A stretch of DNA of 64,000 bases, taken from assembly GCA_041665605.1 (NCBI GenBank), contig JBAYIO010000010.1, positions 13,669 through 77,668 of the forward strand, in the 5' to 3' direction. Shown here piece by piece: positions 1 to 8,345 of the stretch. Position 1 is the stretch's first letter; the number at the start of each line of letters is the position of its first letter. Under the pieces are notes generated by a model. That model did not search any database. It saw nothing but the letters and a program-made list of their open reading frames with translations, and was not told where the DNA came from. This DNA comes from CAIPAT01 sp041665605. Its GTDB lineage: Bacteria; Verrucomicrobiota; Lentisphaeria; Victivallales; Victivallaceae. A program made the translations under genes and the position numbers.

Positions 1-2
1 AT

Positions 3-269
3 GAGGCTTCACTGCCGTTAAAACCAGTCAATTTCGCCGCGCAGCTCGGGGCGATGAACTCCGGGGAATATCCGGCGGATGCGGTTGTTGATAATTTGAA
101 TATCAGCACAAAACTGCTGTACGGCGCGTCCTTTAAACCGGAACGTCAGCAATTGAACCCGGTTGCCGGGCTTAGTTTCTCTTTCGATAAATCCCTTGAC
201 GGAAAATATCAGATAAACGGAAAAAACGGAATCATTCAGGCCAAAATTGGCGTATTAATGAAGAAATAG
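3..269 (+). CDS. LamG-like secreted protein, C-terminal fragment (5' cut by window edge)
   Basis: The reading frame is open from base 3 to the stop at 267-269, so this is the 3' end of a gene that begins outside the window; the ATG at 54 is internal. The 88 visible residues align with the C-terminus of the next gene (LamG-like, 344-1177): both share a Q-L-G-A-M-N-S-G-E-Y-P-A-D-A-V core, a D-[ND]-L-[NR]-I-S-T strand, a F-K-P-E stretch and a conserved tail ending I-[GV]-x-L-M-K-K. The two are therefore tandem paralogues. By analogy the missing part should hold a signal peptide and most of a concanavalin-A-like fold, with a probable role in binding glycans outside the cytoplasm. No catalytic function can be assigned. 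Confidence 0.75.
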   Translation, partial: EASLPLKPVNFAAQLGAMNSGEYPADAVVDNLNISTKLLYGASFKPERQQLNPVAGLSFSFDKSLDGKYQINGKNGIIQAKIGVLMKK

Positions 270-343
270 CAAATGCGCCTGAGACGTGCCGGAATCACAG
301 TCTGTTGCGTCATGGCGAATTCCATAATAAAAGGAAATATATA

Positions 344-1177
344 ATGAAAACTACCGGGAAAATCTTTATTGCTGTTGCTGTGTGCGGTTGCCTGAATATT
401 GCCTGCTATGCGGCGGAACCGGATAAATTGAATAAAGCAGATGAAATCTACACAGACGGACAGGCCGCCGGCTCCGGCGGCATCGCGGTTCCATGTAATT
501 TTAAAACTCAAATAGACGATCAGGCAATACTGGATTTCAAGCAGGGCACCATTGAATTCCGGCTTAAACTGAATGCCGCATCAAGGGTTCCGGAAAGCGA
601 ATGGAAAGGACAGTCCAGGCGGATGTTCTTCTACTGCGGGCCGTTGCGGCCGGATCATCCGCGGATGAATAACTTTAACTGCCTGTCCATTTTTCAGGAG
701 AAACAATGGGGCAATCTGGTGTTCAGCATCGCCAATAACGATTATAAATGCCGTCAGGTGAGCGTCGGCAGCGCTGAAAACTGGAAAGCCGGCGAATGGC
801 ATCATGTTGCAGCGGTATGGAATCTCGACGTTAATGGCAAGACCATGATGAAAATTTTCATTGATGGCAGATTGTCATCCGCCGAAGTAATAGAATGGGA
901 CAAACCCAATGACGCCGCGCTTCCGGTAACCCCGGTTGATTTTGACGCACAACTCGGCGCGATGAATTCCGGCGAATACCCGGCTGATGCGGTTTTTGAC
1001 GATCTGCGAATCAGTACTCAGCCGCTCTATAACGCCGACTTCAAACCGGAACCAGGCAAAACTATGAATACTGACGGTGTCGCGTTTGACTTCAACAATT
1101 CGCTGGACGGCAAGTACCGGCTCAAAGGCAAAACCGGCATAATTCAAGCTCAAACCGGCATATTGATGAAGAAATAG
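344..1177 (+). CDS. Secreted LamG/concanavalin-A-like domain protein
   Basis: This 277-residue protein is read from the ATG at 344, which follows an AAGGAAAT ribosome-binding site. An in-frame ATG at 305 has no such site and would bury the signal peptide. Residues 1-24 form a signal peptide (K-T-T-G-K, hydrophobic core, C-Y-A-A). Residues 30-250 fit a LamG/concanavalin-A-like jelly roll: G-T-I-E-F-R-L-K early, and the characteristic W-x-x-G-E-W-H-H-V-A-A-V-W followed by K-I-F-I-D-G-R-L. The family binds sugars or other ligands; whether this member binds or hydrolyses glycan cannot be read from sequence. It follows a paralogue 75 bp upstream and precedes a GHL15-like glycosidase, so a role in extracellular polysaccharide handling is the best inference. 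Confidence 0.75.
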   Translation: MKTTGKIFIAVAVCGCLNIACYAAEPDKLNKADEIYTDGQAAGSGGIAVPCNFKTQIDDQAILDFKQGTIEFRLKLNAASRVPESEWKGQSRRMFFYCGPLRPDHPRMNNFNCLSIFQEKQWGNLVFSIANNDYKCRQVSVGSAENWKAGEWHHVAAVWNLDVNGKTMMKIFIDGRLSSAEVIEWDKPNDAALPVTPVDFDAQLGAMNSGEYPADAVFDDLRISTQPLYNADFKPEPGKTMNTDGVAFDFNNSLDGKYRLKGKTGIIQAQTGILMKK

Positions 1178-1358
1178 CTGTATCAGACGCGATGATATTT
1201 AACTGGAAAGAATCAGCTTCCTGTGCACCTGAAAATCTAACCGGAAAGGAGGAATTATTTACTAACGGAGTCATGACTGTTTATGCTGTAATATTCTGAA
1301 CACAGCCGTGACACTTTTGTACCGGGAGAAAAAACTGTAAACAAAATGAGGGGGAAAC

Positions 1359-3716
1359 ATGATGCGGAAAATTAAAAATTATGTAGTATTTCCTTGGGAA
1401 TGGACGCGGATTTTAGCTTTTGGCCTATGCCTGATGTGCCTTGCATGCCGGGGGGATGATTTTAAATTCACCCGTACCTGTTTAGTGCGAATTGGCGGCA
1501 GCGGCCTTGTGAGCGGCGATCAAAATACCATAGCTAAATATGATTTAGTCGCATTAAACCGCTTTTTCTGGAACGATATCAATGGAGATTCATGGGGAGC
1601 GATAAAGAGCATCAACCCCAATATTAACATTTATCTGTACCAGTTGGGCAGTGAAATCAATGATGACAGCGATGGCTACTCTATTGAATATTTGAATAAT
1701 CTTGGACGGTGGAATAACCGGCGTACAGTTCCCGGCACTAATGTCAACCAGGATCATCCTGAATTTTTCCTGCTGGACTCTGCCGTCCCTGGTAACCGCA
1801 TATATAACACCGGTTATCCGGATAGCTGGCGGATGGATGTCGGGCTGGCGGATTATCAGAATTACTGGCTGGCTGCGACGATCAATGACATAGTCAACCA
1901 GAATTGGGCTGCGGACGGAGTCTTTATGGACAACTGTTTGACTCTGGGCGGCGGCGCAAGCAGCGTCCCGGCCAAATATTCCACTAATGCATTGTGGATA
2001 ACCGCGATGCATAGTTTTATCAATGCCGCGACTGCCGGATTGCATGCGGCCGGACAAAAAACTTTTTGCAACCGCGGGGAATCCCGGACAGTTGACGGTT
2101 ATAACGCATATGTGGCGCTTGACAGTATTGCCAATCCGCCTGACGTTGCCCTGGAGGAAGGCGCCTTCGCCGTACTATGGGGTTCCGGCTGCGTGCAGTT
2201 TTATCCGGAAGCGGACTGGAAACGGCAGGTTGACGTGCTGGGAGCAGTGCATAATTACAAAATTGTCCATACAAGCCATACCGACCTTGCCGCCGGCGGC
2301 AGCGGTACCGATAATTACGGGAAATCAGTTAACTATTACGATATTCTCTGGTACGCGTTATGTTCGTACAACCTGGGTAAAAATGAAGTTAATGACAATA
2401 GCTACTTTGCTTTTGCGGAATGCGGGAATTATAGTCTGCTGCCCTGGTATGATGAATTTGATACAACCAGGTTGAATTTGAGCAGAGCAGTCGGACCGTA
2501 TCAGATAAAAGTGATTTCCGGCAACAATATCTATATGCGGGAGTTCGTTAAAGGCTATGTATACGTCAATCCCTCGGCAAACGATGTGACTTCCATCGGA
2601 CTTAGAGAAACGTGCAAGCAGCTTACTCATGACAACTTCGAAAATAATCCGGCCACCATTACGGATGTGAATACTATTGATTTGGCATCACATCGCGGTA
2701 CAATTCTATTAAAATCGTCAACCGCATTAACCGGCGGCACCGTATACGAAGACGCGGAAAACGGCAATACTGCCGGCTGGGATGTCTATGACAATATTCC
2801 GTCCGGCACGGTCAGCAATGTCTATGACGCCGAACGCGTCGGGCAAGTCATAAAGCTGACCGGCGGCGGGTGGGACACCGGTTACAGAAAGCGCACTGAC
2901 GCCAATGCGGATTGGAACAACAGCGCACAGTTCGGGATAGAATGGAAAATGAAATATTCCGAATCATTCACCGTCTATGTTCAGCTTGATACTTCTGACG
3001 GGTTAAGATATCTTGCTTATAGTAATAACGGTACTTCCGGCTATGGCGACACCTATTACGTTTACTACAATCTCGGCTCAGGAATGATCGACGGAAAGTG
3101 GCATACTGTCAACAGGGATCTCAAAGCCGATCTGGCAAAATATCTGCCAAACGTCACGCTGAACAAGGTGAATTCTTTTATGATTCGCGGCAGCGGTTAT
3201 GTTGACGATATTATATTGCGGCCGGTAGCCGTATATGAAGACGCGGAGAATGGCGACACTCTCGGATGGAGTATTTATGATAACAATACTACCGGGACGA
3301 TAACAAACGTCTCCGACGCGACCCGCGGCGGCAAAGTAATCAGATTAACCGGCAACCAGTCCAATACCGGATTCAAGAAGCTTACCGATGCCGGCGCAAA
3401 CTGGGACAACACAACGCAGTTTACGCTGGAATGGAGCATGAAAACTTCCGTGTACTATACTGTATATGTTCTGGCTGGCACATCATCCGGAGACAGATAT
3501 CTGCAATATACCAATGCCGGCAGTGATGCGCTCGGAACGGGGACGTATATACTGCATGGTCTTGGTTCCGGCAGCACCAACGGTCAATGGCAGACATTTA
3601 CCCGCGACCTGAAAGCTGATCTGAAGGAAGCGCAGCCTGGAGTTACTTTAAACTCGGTAAAAGCTTTCCTGATTCGTACCGGCAGCGCGGATATTGACGA
3701 CATAAAATTGAGGTGA
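1359..3716 (+). CDS. Putative glycoside hydrolase (GHL15-like) with two C-terminal repeat modules
   Basis: This 785-residue protein starts at an ATG preceded by GAGGGGG. It has a long N-region and a hydrophobic stretch ending C-L-M-C-L-A-C, so it is exported and Cys30 could be lipidated, although the lipobox is not ideal. Residues about 40-450 resemble the hypothetical glycosyl hydrolase family GHL15, a TIM barrel: F-F-W-N-D-I-N near the start, M-D-V-G-L-A-D-Y-Q-N-Y-W, and W-A-A-D-G-V-F-M-D-N, the last placing an acidic residue at the end of a barrel strand. Residues about 461-620 and 624-785 are two copies of one module (V-Y-E-D-A-E-N-G-[ND]-T start, W-x-x-[FV]-x-R-D-L-K-A-D-L near the end), likely beta-sandwich carbohydrate-binding domains. 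The substrate is unknown. A strong hairpin follows the stop codon. Confidence 0.65.
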   Translation: MMRKIKNYVVFPWEWTRILAFGLCLMCLACRGDDFKFTRTCLVRIGGSGLVSGDQNTIAKYDLVALNRFFWNDINGDSWGAIKSINPNINIYLYQLGSEINDDSDGYSIEYLNNLGRWNNRRTVPGTNVNQDHPEFFLLDSAVPGNRIYNTGYPDSWRMDVGLADYQNYWLAATINDIVNQNWAADGVFMDNCLTLGGGASSVPAKYSTNALWITAMHSFINAATAGLHAAGQKTFCNRGESRTVDGYNAYVALDSIANPPDVALEEGAFAVLWGSGCVQFYPEADWKRQVDVLGAVHNYKIVHTSHTDLAAGGSGTDNYGKSVNYYDILWYALCSYNLGKNEVNDNSYFAFAECGNYSLLPWYDEFDTTRLNLSRAVGPYQIKVISGNNIYMREFVKGYVYVNPSANDVTSIGLRETCKQLTHDNFENNPATITDVNTIDLASHRGTILLKSSTALTGGTVYEDAENGNTAGWDVYDNIPSGTVSNVYDAERVGQVIKLTGGGWDTGYRKRTDANADWNNSAQFGIEWKMKYSESFTVYVQLDTSDGLRYLAYSNNGTSGYGDTYYVYYNLGSGMIDGKWHTVNRDLKADLAKYLPNVTLNKVNSFMIRGSGYVDDIILRPVAVYEDAENGDTLGWSIYDNNTTGTITNVSDATRGGKVIRLTGNQSNTGFKKLTDAGANWDNTTQFTLEWSMKTSVYYTVYVLAGTSSGDRYLQYTNAGSDALGTGTYILHGLGSGSTNGQWQTFTRDLKADLKEAQPGVTLNSVKAFLIRTGSADIDDIKLR

Positions 3717-3727
3717 AGATTGAACGT

Positions 3728-3754
3728 GATCTCCCGCCGTTGCGGCGGGAGATC
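3728..3754 (+). terminator. Hairpin after the GHL15-like gene
   Basis: A perfect 11-bp inverted repeat (GATCTCCCGCC / GGCGGGAGATC) with a 5-nt loop lies 12 bases past the stop codon. There is no clear T run after it, so it may be a weak or factor-dependent terminator or an mRNA 3'-stabilising stem. Confidence 0.6.
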
Positions 3755-4027
3755 AATTGAGTGCAGAAAAGAAAGTTCCAGATTGGTTCTTTAAAGGCGT
3801 ATTGCGGGTTGAGTGTTTTTTTATCTTGAAAGATACTGAAAGTCAGGATTTTTATCTGAAACAGAATAGATCATTTCAGCGCTGACGGCATTTTTGCGCT
3901 GGAATTTAACCGATAAGCTGAAGTTCTCATGAATTAGTGGAATTATTTGCATACATTTGCACTATATGCATTTTTTAAATTTTAAGACATTGAAGCTAAA
4001 TACTATAAACTATAGAATGGAGAGATT
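3755..4027. other. Non-coding stretch upstream of the TIGR03790 gene
   Basis: No ORF or RNA gene is recognised here. The region is AT-rich. It contains a direct repeat ATTTGCA at 3945-3951 and 3955-3961, one helical turn apart, and a short inverted repeat CTATA-AAC-TATAG at 4002-4014 just before the ribosome-binding site. These are plausible regulator or promoter elements for the downstream gene, but no clean -35/-10 pair stands out. Confidence 0.3.
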
Positions 4028-7000
4028 ATGATGAAAGTACTATGGCAATTTGTTGTAACGGTATTTATTTCGGCTTCAGCAATAAGTTCATTTGCGCTGC
4101 CGTCTTACAACGATGTTCTGGTGGTGATCAATGACAAAGCGCCTTCCTCGGTGGAAATCGGGACGTATTTTAAAAATGCACGTCAGATTCCTGATATCAA
4201 TGTTGTGCATGTTTCCATAACGGACTGGCAAGGGAATGGCAACGAATTCGGTCGTGTTGCCGCGACGGAGAAGAAAGCTGTTATTGATGCAATTAAGAAT
4301 CACATGAAAACGAATCAATTGACAGACAAAATAAACTACATTGTTTTAACGCGCGGGATTCCGATGTACGCCGAGAGCCCGGAATTTTCAAGTGCGGGCG
4401 CCCTGTACCATCTTACAGACGTTTATGTGCTGTTTAATTTATCCGAATCCGCGGCAGACTACAGCATCCCGGACATTTTCAGTAAAAATAAATACTTTTA
4501 TTATTACAATCCCGATATTCTTAACAAGAAATTCTCGTCGAAAAAATTCGGTTATTATATAGTGTGCCGTCTGGATGGTCCGGGCATGATTAACATCAAG
4601 CAAATGATCGACGACACCGGATTCCCGGCGTATGCATCGTGCAAAAAAAACGGGGGAAAAGCAAAATTTTTTACGCTGCATCAACAAATTTCGGCAATGG
4701 TGAAAAACGAATTGAAGAAACGGAATATAGAACTGGTGCAAGTTCCGGCGAATCCGGCCACGAAGCAGTTGACCGCGACAATGGATACCGTCGCTAAAGA
4801 TCTGATGTTTGCTTTTTTTAATAACGTCAGCAACTCCGGCTATGGTTATGCCGACTTACCGGCGGATAACTACTTTTACGCAGAAGGCGACATGGTCGGC
4901 CAGTATCCGTTTATTTACCGCGGAGCCACTTTCCTGCCTGGTTCGTTTGTCACCTGTTTCCGCTCGAACCCGTCAGCTCTGATGAACCGGAATAGCGGCG
5001 GTCTGCTGGCAATCAATACCGACACCGCTGCAATCACTGACTACCAGAAAGCTTATGACGGCAGCGACATTAAATTCCGCCATCAGACCTGCGTGGCTTA
5101 TGATCCGGTAAACAATCAAGTCTGGTGCGGTACCGGCGAACCGGCATTGAATATGAATATGAACTTTGACAGCACCCACGGCACGGATGAATTTTACCGC
5201 GAACATATGCGCAATGAAGGCGGCGGCATCGCCGTCTACGATGCCGCAGGCAATATTCTCAACTGGATGAATGCCGCCAGCAGCCCGCTGAAAAATAATC
5301 GTGTAATCAAGATGGTTTATGATAAAACATCAAAATGGATGTGGGTGACACATTACAAGGGAGTTCAATATTACGATCTGGTCAGTAAAGCCTGGCATGA
5401 TATTCCGGCATTGCAAAATGATTTTGCGGCCGGCTGCTCTATTTATCTTGACCCGTACAACAGCGACAAAGTATATTTTTCTTTCTATTACAACGATGAC
5501 AGCAGTTATATTGGATTAATAAAAGTCTCTTCTCAGCTTGCCGGCGCTTCAAACAGTATTTATGAATACAGCAAAAGTTCTCAAACGGTGAAAACTTATG
5601 CTATTGACACCGACAGCACGGTTACCGGCACAACCCCGCAGATGGTAAAAACTTCCGCCGACACGCTGTGGGTTGCCAAAGGGCGTTCCAATGGTTCATC
5701 CAGAAAAATAGCGCTTATCAGGTATGACCTGGCTAAAAAGATGATAATAGAGAAAATCATCCTCAATGATCTGATTCCGGAAGTGCAAAATGCCCCGGCT
5801 GATCTTAGTTCCATCGTTATTCAGCAGCCGTATGCTCTGGCAGCCGGGCCGGATAATACTATTCTGGCTCCCGTCGGTTGCGGGATGACTTATACTGCGG
5901 CAAGAACCAGCGGCGACGGTAAAACAACCTATACCGGGGAATTCAAAAATTATCTTATCCGGGTTACTGAAAAATCCGGAATTGCCAGTACCGTCGAAGT
6001 CATCAATAATCCGGCGCTTAACACTCAGAATTCTACTCTTCCGGCTTTTTATGCCCGTTCGCTGATTGTCGATCCGCAGGACAGCAATAAAATATACATG
6101 GCGCTGTCATGGTCATGCTCTTCTGCCGCAATACTGGCGAAATCAACTGACGGGGGGACAACCTGGACTCAATTTTCGAATTCATCAAAATTCTTGAATG
6201 TCTATGATCTGGCGATCAACAACAAGACGATTTATGCAGTACGTGGTTATCAGTCGGCACAGAATCTGTTATGCGACTTCATGGCCTTCGGACTTAACGC
6301 CTTCGGCGGTGGAATAACCCATGATAACATGATATATAATCCGTCACGCCAGACCCCGCGGGATTCCAGCTTTTCGGAGTATGCCAGAGGCCCTGAAGAT
6401 ATATATGCGGTCACCAAGGACTCCATTTCCTGGATTAAGGACTATTCTGATGCTCAGGGGAACAGCTATGAAACCTGGAACAGCCTTAAAACTTATAAGT
6501 TTGGCGACTCGGTGACGGACAGTACAGCGGTGTACATCAGCGCCAAAGACAATAATACCGGGAATCCGCTTAACCAGGTCTGGCAGGTGGTGGATATCGG
6601 CAATATCAACGACTATTCATCGGCCGTCGCTTACGGAGCATATGCTTTTGTCAGGTATAACGGAAAAGTATATATGAGTACCATGAATAATAACACCTAT
6701 ACGCCGGGAAGCGGGATAGGAGTATATGTCTGGCATGAGACCGATATCAGCAATATCGGCGCTTACTCAAGCTCTGCGCAATACAATTATAACGATCTGG
6801 TGCAATACAACGGTGTTTATTACATGGCGCGGCAGGTCACAACTGGCTCCATCCCGGGCGTTGAGTACTGGCAGAAAACTGCCACGGCGGTGACTTACGA
6901 AAATGCTCCGATCTCCCAGGCCGAACCGATGATGTTTCTGTATACTGACGGATTCAATATGGGTGAAGTGCGTTTTGCCACCCAGTCCCAGTACCCGGAG

Positions 7001-8158
7001 GAAGGCGGCGCCGGCTGGACCGGCCACTTCCTGGTGTTTGATCCGAAATGCGCCCCGTTCGCCCCGCGGGTGGATGAGGAAAACCTGAAATCCCAGGTTA
7101 TCAATAAAACGACCATTGAAATCCCGCTGTTCAGTCCCGGCCTGCCGCCCGACATCGACGGTTTCATTCCGGAGACGATCAATGCGAATACTGTGAAAAT
7201 CACGGATGAAACGGGCAAGCCGGTTGCGTTGTCGAAGATGGAGTACAACGCGGTCGGCCGCAAAATCGTGCTTACCGGAGATCTGTCCGGGATGGTTTAT
7301 CAGGTGACGCTGAAATGCGGGATCGACGGCATTAAAAATATCCGGGGGGCGAGCCTGATCAATCCCCGCGCGGATGAATGCAAAGATGAAATCGCCTACG
7401 CTTTCGGCGACGGCATTCTCATCAATCCGGAAATCTATACGCCGACGTCGACCGTCGGCCCGGTGCAGATGCCGCAGAACAATTCAAAATGCGATTTAAG
7501 CGTGGACAAGGTCTGGTGGGACAAAGCACCGGTAGCCGGGCAGCCGCTGACGGTTAAATACCAGATCAGCAATGTCGGAACCGCTAAAACCAATGTCGCG
7601 GCGGGAGATCTGGTGGCGAAAGTTTATTTGAACAACATCAAAATGGACATGGTGTCATTCGGCAACCTTGCGCCCAAAGCGTCGGTCACGCTGAGCTCCA
7701 CCATCAACGGCGGCTTTATCACTGCCGGGAAACAGACCACCATCATGGTCTGGGCGGACGCTAAAAGCAAGCTGCTCGAAACCCGCGAAGGCAATAATAT
7801 AAACTCAGCGACGTTTTTCCTGGATAACCGTCCGGACCTGAAAGTGACTGCAATCACGCTGTCATCAACCAAGGCGGGTAAAGTGACGGTGAACTTCACC
7901 ATCGCCAATGCCGGGGTCGGGCCGACCACGGCCGGCGCCGGCGCGCAGACTGCGGCGGTTTATGTCAACGGCAGTCCGGCCGGAACCGTGAACTACGATG
8001 ATCTGGCGAAAGGCGCGACTGTTGCATTAAAATTGAACAATGTCACCACCACCGCCGGAACCTGCAAGGTAAGGGTGGTTGCCGACAGTACGGGCAAGGT
8101 CACGGAAGCAAACGAAAACAACAACATTCTGGAAAAGATTTTCGTCATTGCAAAATAA
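4028..8158 (+). CDS. TIGR03790-family secreted protein with CBM5/12-like and CARDB modules
   Basis: This 1376-residue exported protein has a signal peptide over residues 1-23 (ending S-S-F-A-L-P) and starts after GGAGAG. Residues about 25-330 match the TIGR03790 family: V-L-V-V-I-N near the N-terminus, S-V-E-I-G-T-Y-F, R-Q-I-P-D-I-N, Y-I-V-L-T-R-G-I-P and Y-I-V-C-R-L-D-G-P. The family is widespread but has no established function. A long middle region resembles a beta-propeller (repeated kinetic-looking W-V/T-H strands; D-P-x-N-x-x-K/V-[YW]). At about 815-960 come three aromatic-rich modules of the type Y-x-x-G-D/A-x-V-x-Y-N-G-x-x-Y, like chitin-binding CBM5/12 domains. Residues about 1150-1376 are two CARDB adhesion-type domains. 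It probably acts at the cell surface or in the medium on insoluble glycan. Confidence 0.7.
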   Translation: MMKVLWQFVVTVFISASAISSFALPSYNDVLVVINDKAPSSVEIGTYFKNARQIPDINVVHVSITDWQGNGNEFGRVAATEKKAVIDAIKNHMKTNQLTDKINYIVLTRGIPMYAESPEFSSAGALYHLTDVYVLFNLSESAADYSIPDIFSKNKYFYYYNPDILNKKFSSKKFGYYIVCRLDGPGMINIKQMIDDTGFPAYASCKKNGGKAKFFTLHQQISAMVKNELKKRNIELVQVPANPATKQLTATMDTVAKDLMFAFFNNVSNSGYGYADLPADNYFYAEGDMVGQYPFIYRGATFLPGSFVTCFRSNPSALMNRNSGGLLAINTDTAAITDYQKAYDGSDIKFRHQTCVAYDPVNNQVWCGTGEPALNMNMNFDSTHGTDEFYREHMRNEGGGIAVYDAAGNILNWMNAASSPLKNNRVIKMVYDKTSKWMWVTHYKGVQYYDLVSKAWHDIPALQNDFAAGCSIYLDPYNSDKVYFSFYYNDDSSYIGLIKVSSQLAGASNSIYEYSKSSQTVKTYAIDTDSTVTGTTPQMVKTSADTLWVAKGRSNGSSRKIALIRYDLAKKMIIEKIILNDLIPEVQNAPADLSSIVIQQPYALAAGPDNTILAPVGCGMTYTAARTSGDGKTTYTGEFKNYLIRVTEKSGIASTVEVINNPALNTQNSTLPAFYARSLIVDPQDSNKIYMALSWSCSSAAILAKSTDGGTTWTQFSNSSKFLNVYDLAINNKTIYAVRGYQSAQNLLCDFMAFGLNAFGGGITHDNMIYNPSRQTPRDSSFSEYARGPEDIYAVTKDSISWIKDYSDAQGNSYETWNSLKTYKFGDSVTDSTAVYISAKDNNTGNPLNQVWQVVDIGNINDYSSAVAYGAYAFVRYNGKVYMSTMNNNTYTPGSGIGVYVWHETDISNIGAYSSSAQYNYNDLVQYNGVYYMARQVTTGSIPGVEYWQKTATAVTYENAPISQAEPMMFLYTDGFNMGEVRFATQSQYPEEGGAGWTGHFLVFDPKCAPFAPRVDEENLKSQVINKTTIEIPLFSPGLPPDIDGFIPETINANTVKITDETGKPVALSKMEYNAVGRKIVLTGDLSGMVYQVTLKCGIDGIKNIRGASLINPRADECKDEIAYAFGDGILINPEIYTPTSTVGPVQMPQNNSKCDLSVDKVWWDKAPVAGQPLTVKYQISNVGTAKTNVAAGDLVAKVYLNNIKMDMVSFGNLAPKASVTLSSTINGGFITAGKQTTIMVWADAKSKLLETREGNNINSATFFLDNRPDLKVTAITLSSTKAGKVTVNFTIANAGVGPTTAGAGAQTAAVYVNGSPAGTVNYDDLAKGATVALKLNNVTTTAGTCKVRVVADSTGKVTEANENNNILEKIFVIAK

Positions 8159-8172
8159 ACAAGAACTTATCT

Positions 8173-8196
8173 GCCGCCGTTCACGGAAGCGGCGGC
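8173..8196 (+). terminator. Hairpin after the TIGR03790 gene
   Basis: GCCGCCG and CGGCGGC pair around a 10-nt loop, 15 bases past the stop. No strong T run follows. It is a likely transcription end or 3' stem for the plus-strand gene. Confidence 0.45.
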
Positions 8197-8345
8197 GGAT
8201 GATAAGGAACTGCATATAGATGGGATATAAAGTGAAAATTCCAAAATGGCAGTATCATCGGGGTACAAAACTTTAGCTTTTGTTTTTTGATGCTTGTAGA
8301 ACATTTATTTATTGTGTTTTATTAGCTTGGAATGTCATTGAACTG

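Noticed and set aside
1244..1298. AAAGGAGGA followed by a short ORF from the ATG at 1272
   Set aside because: The ribosome-site-like sequence is 19 bases upstream and the ORF has only eight codons before a stop; no evidence for a leader peptide.
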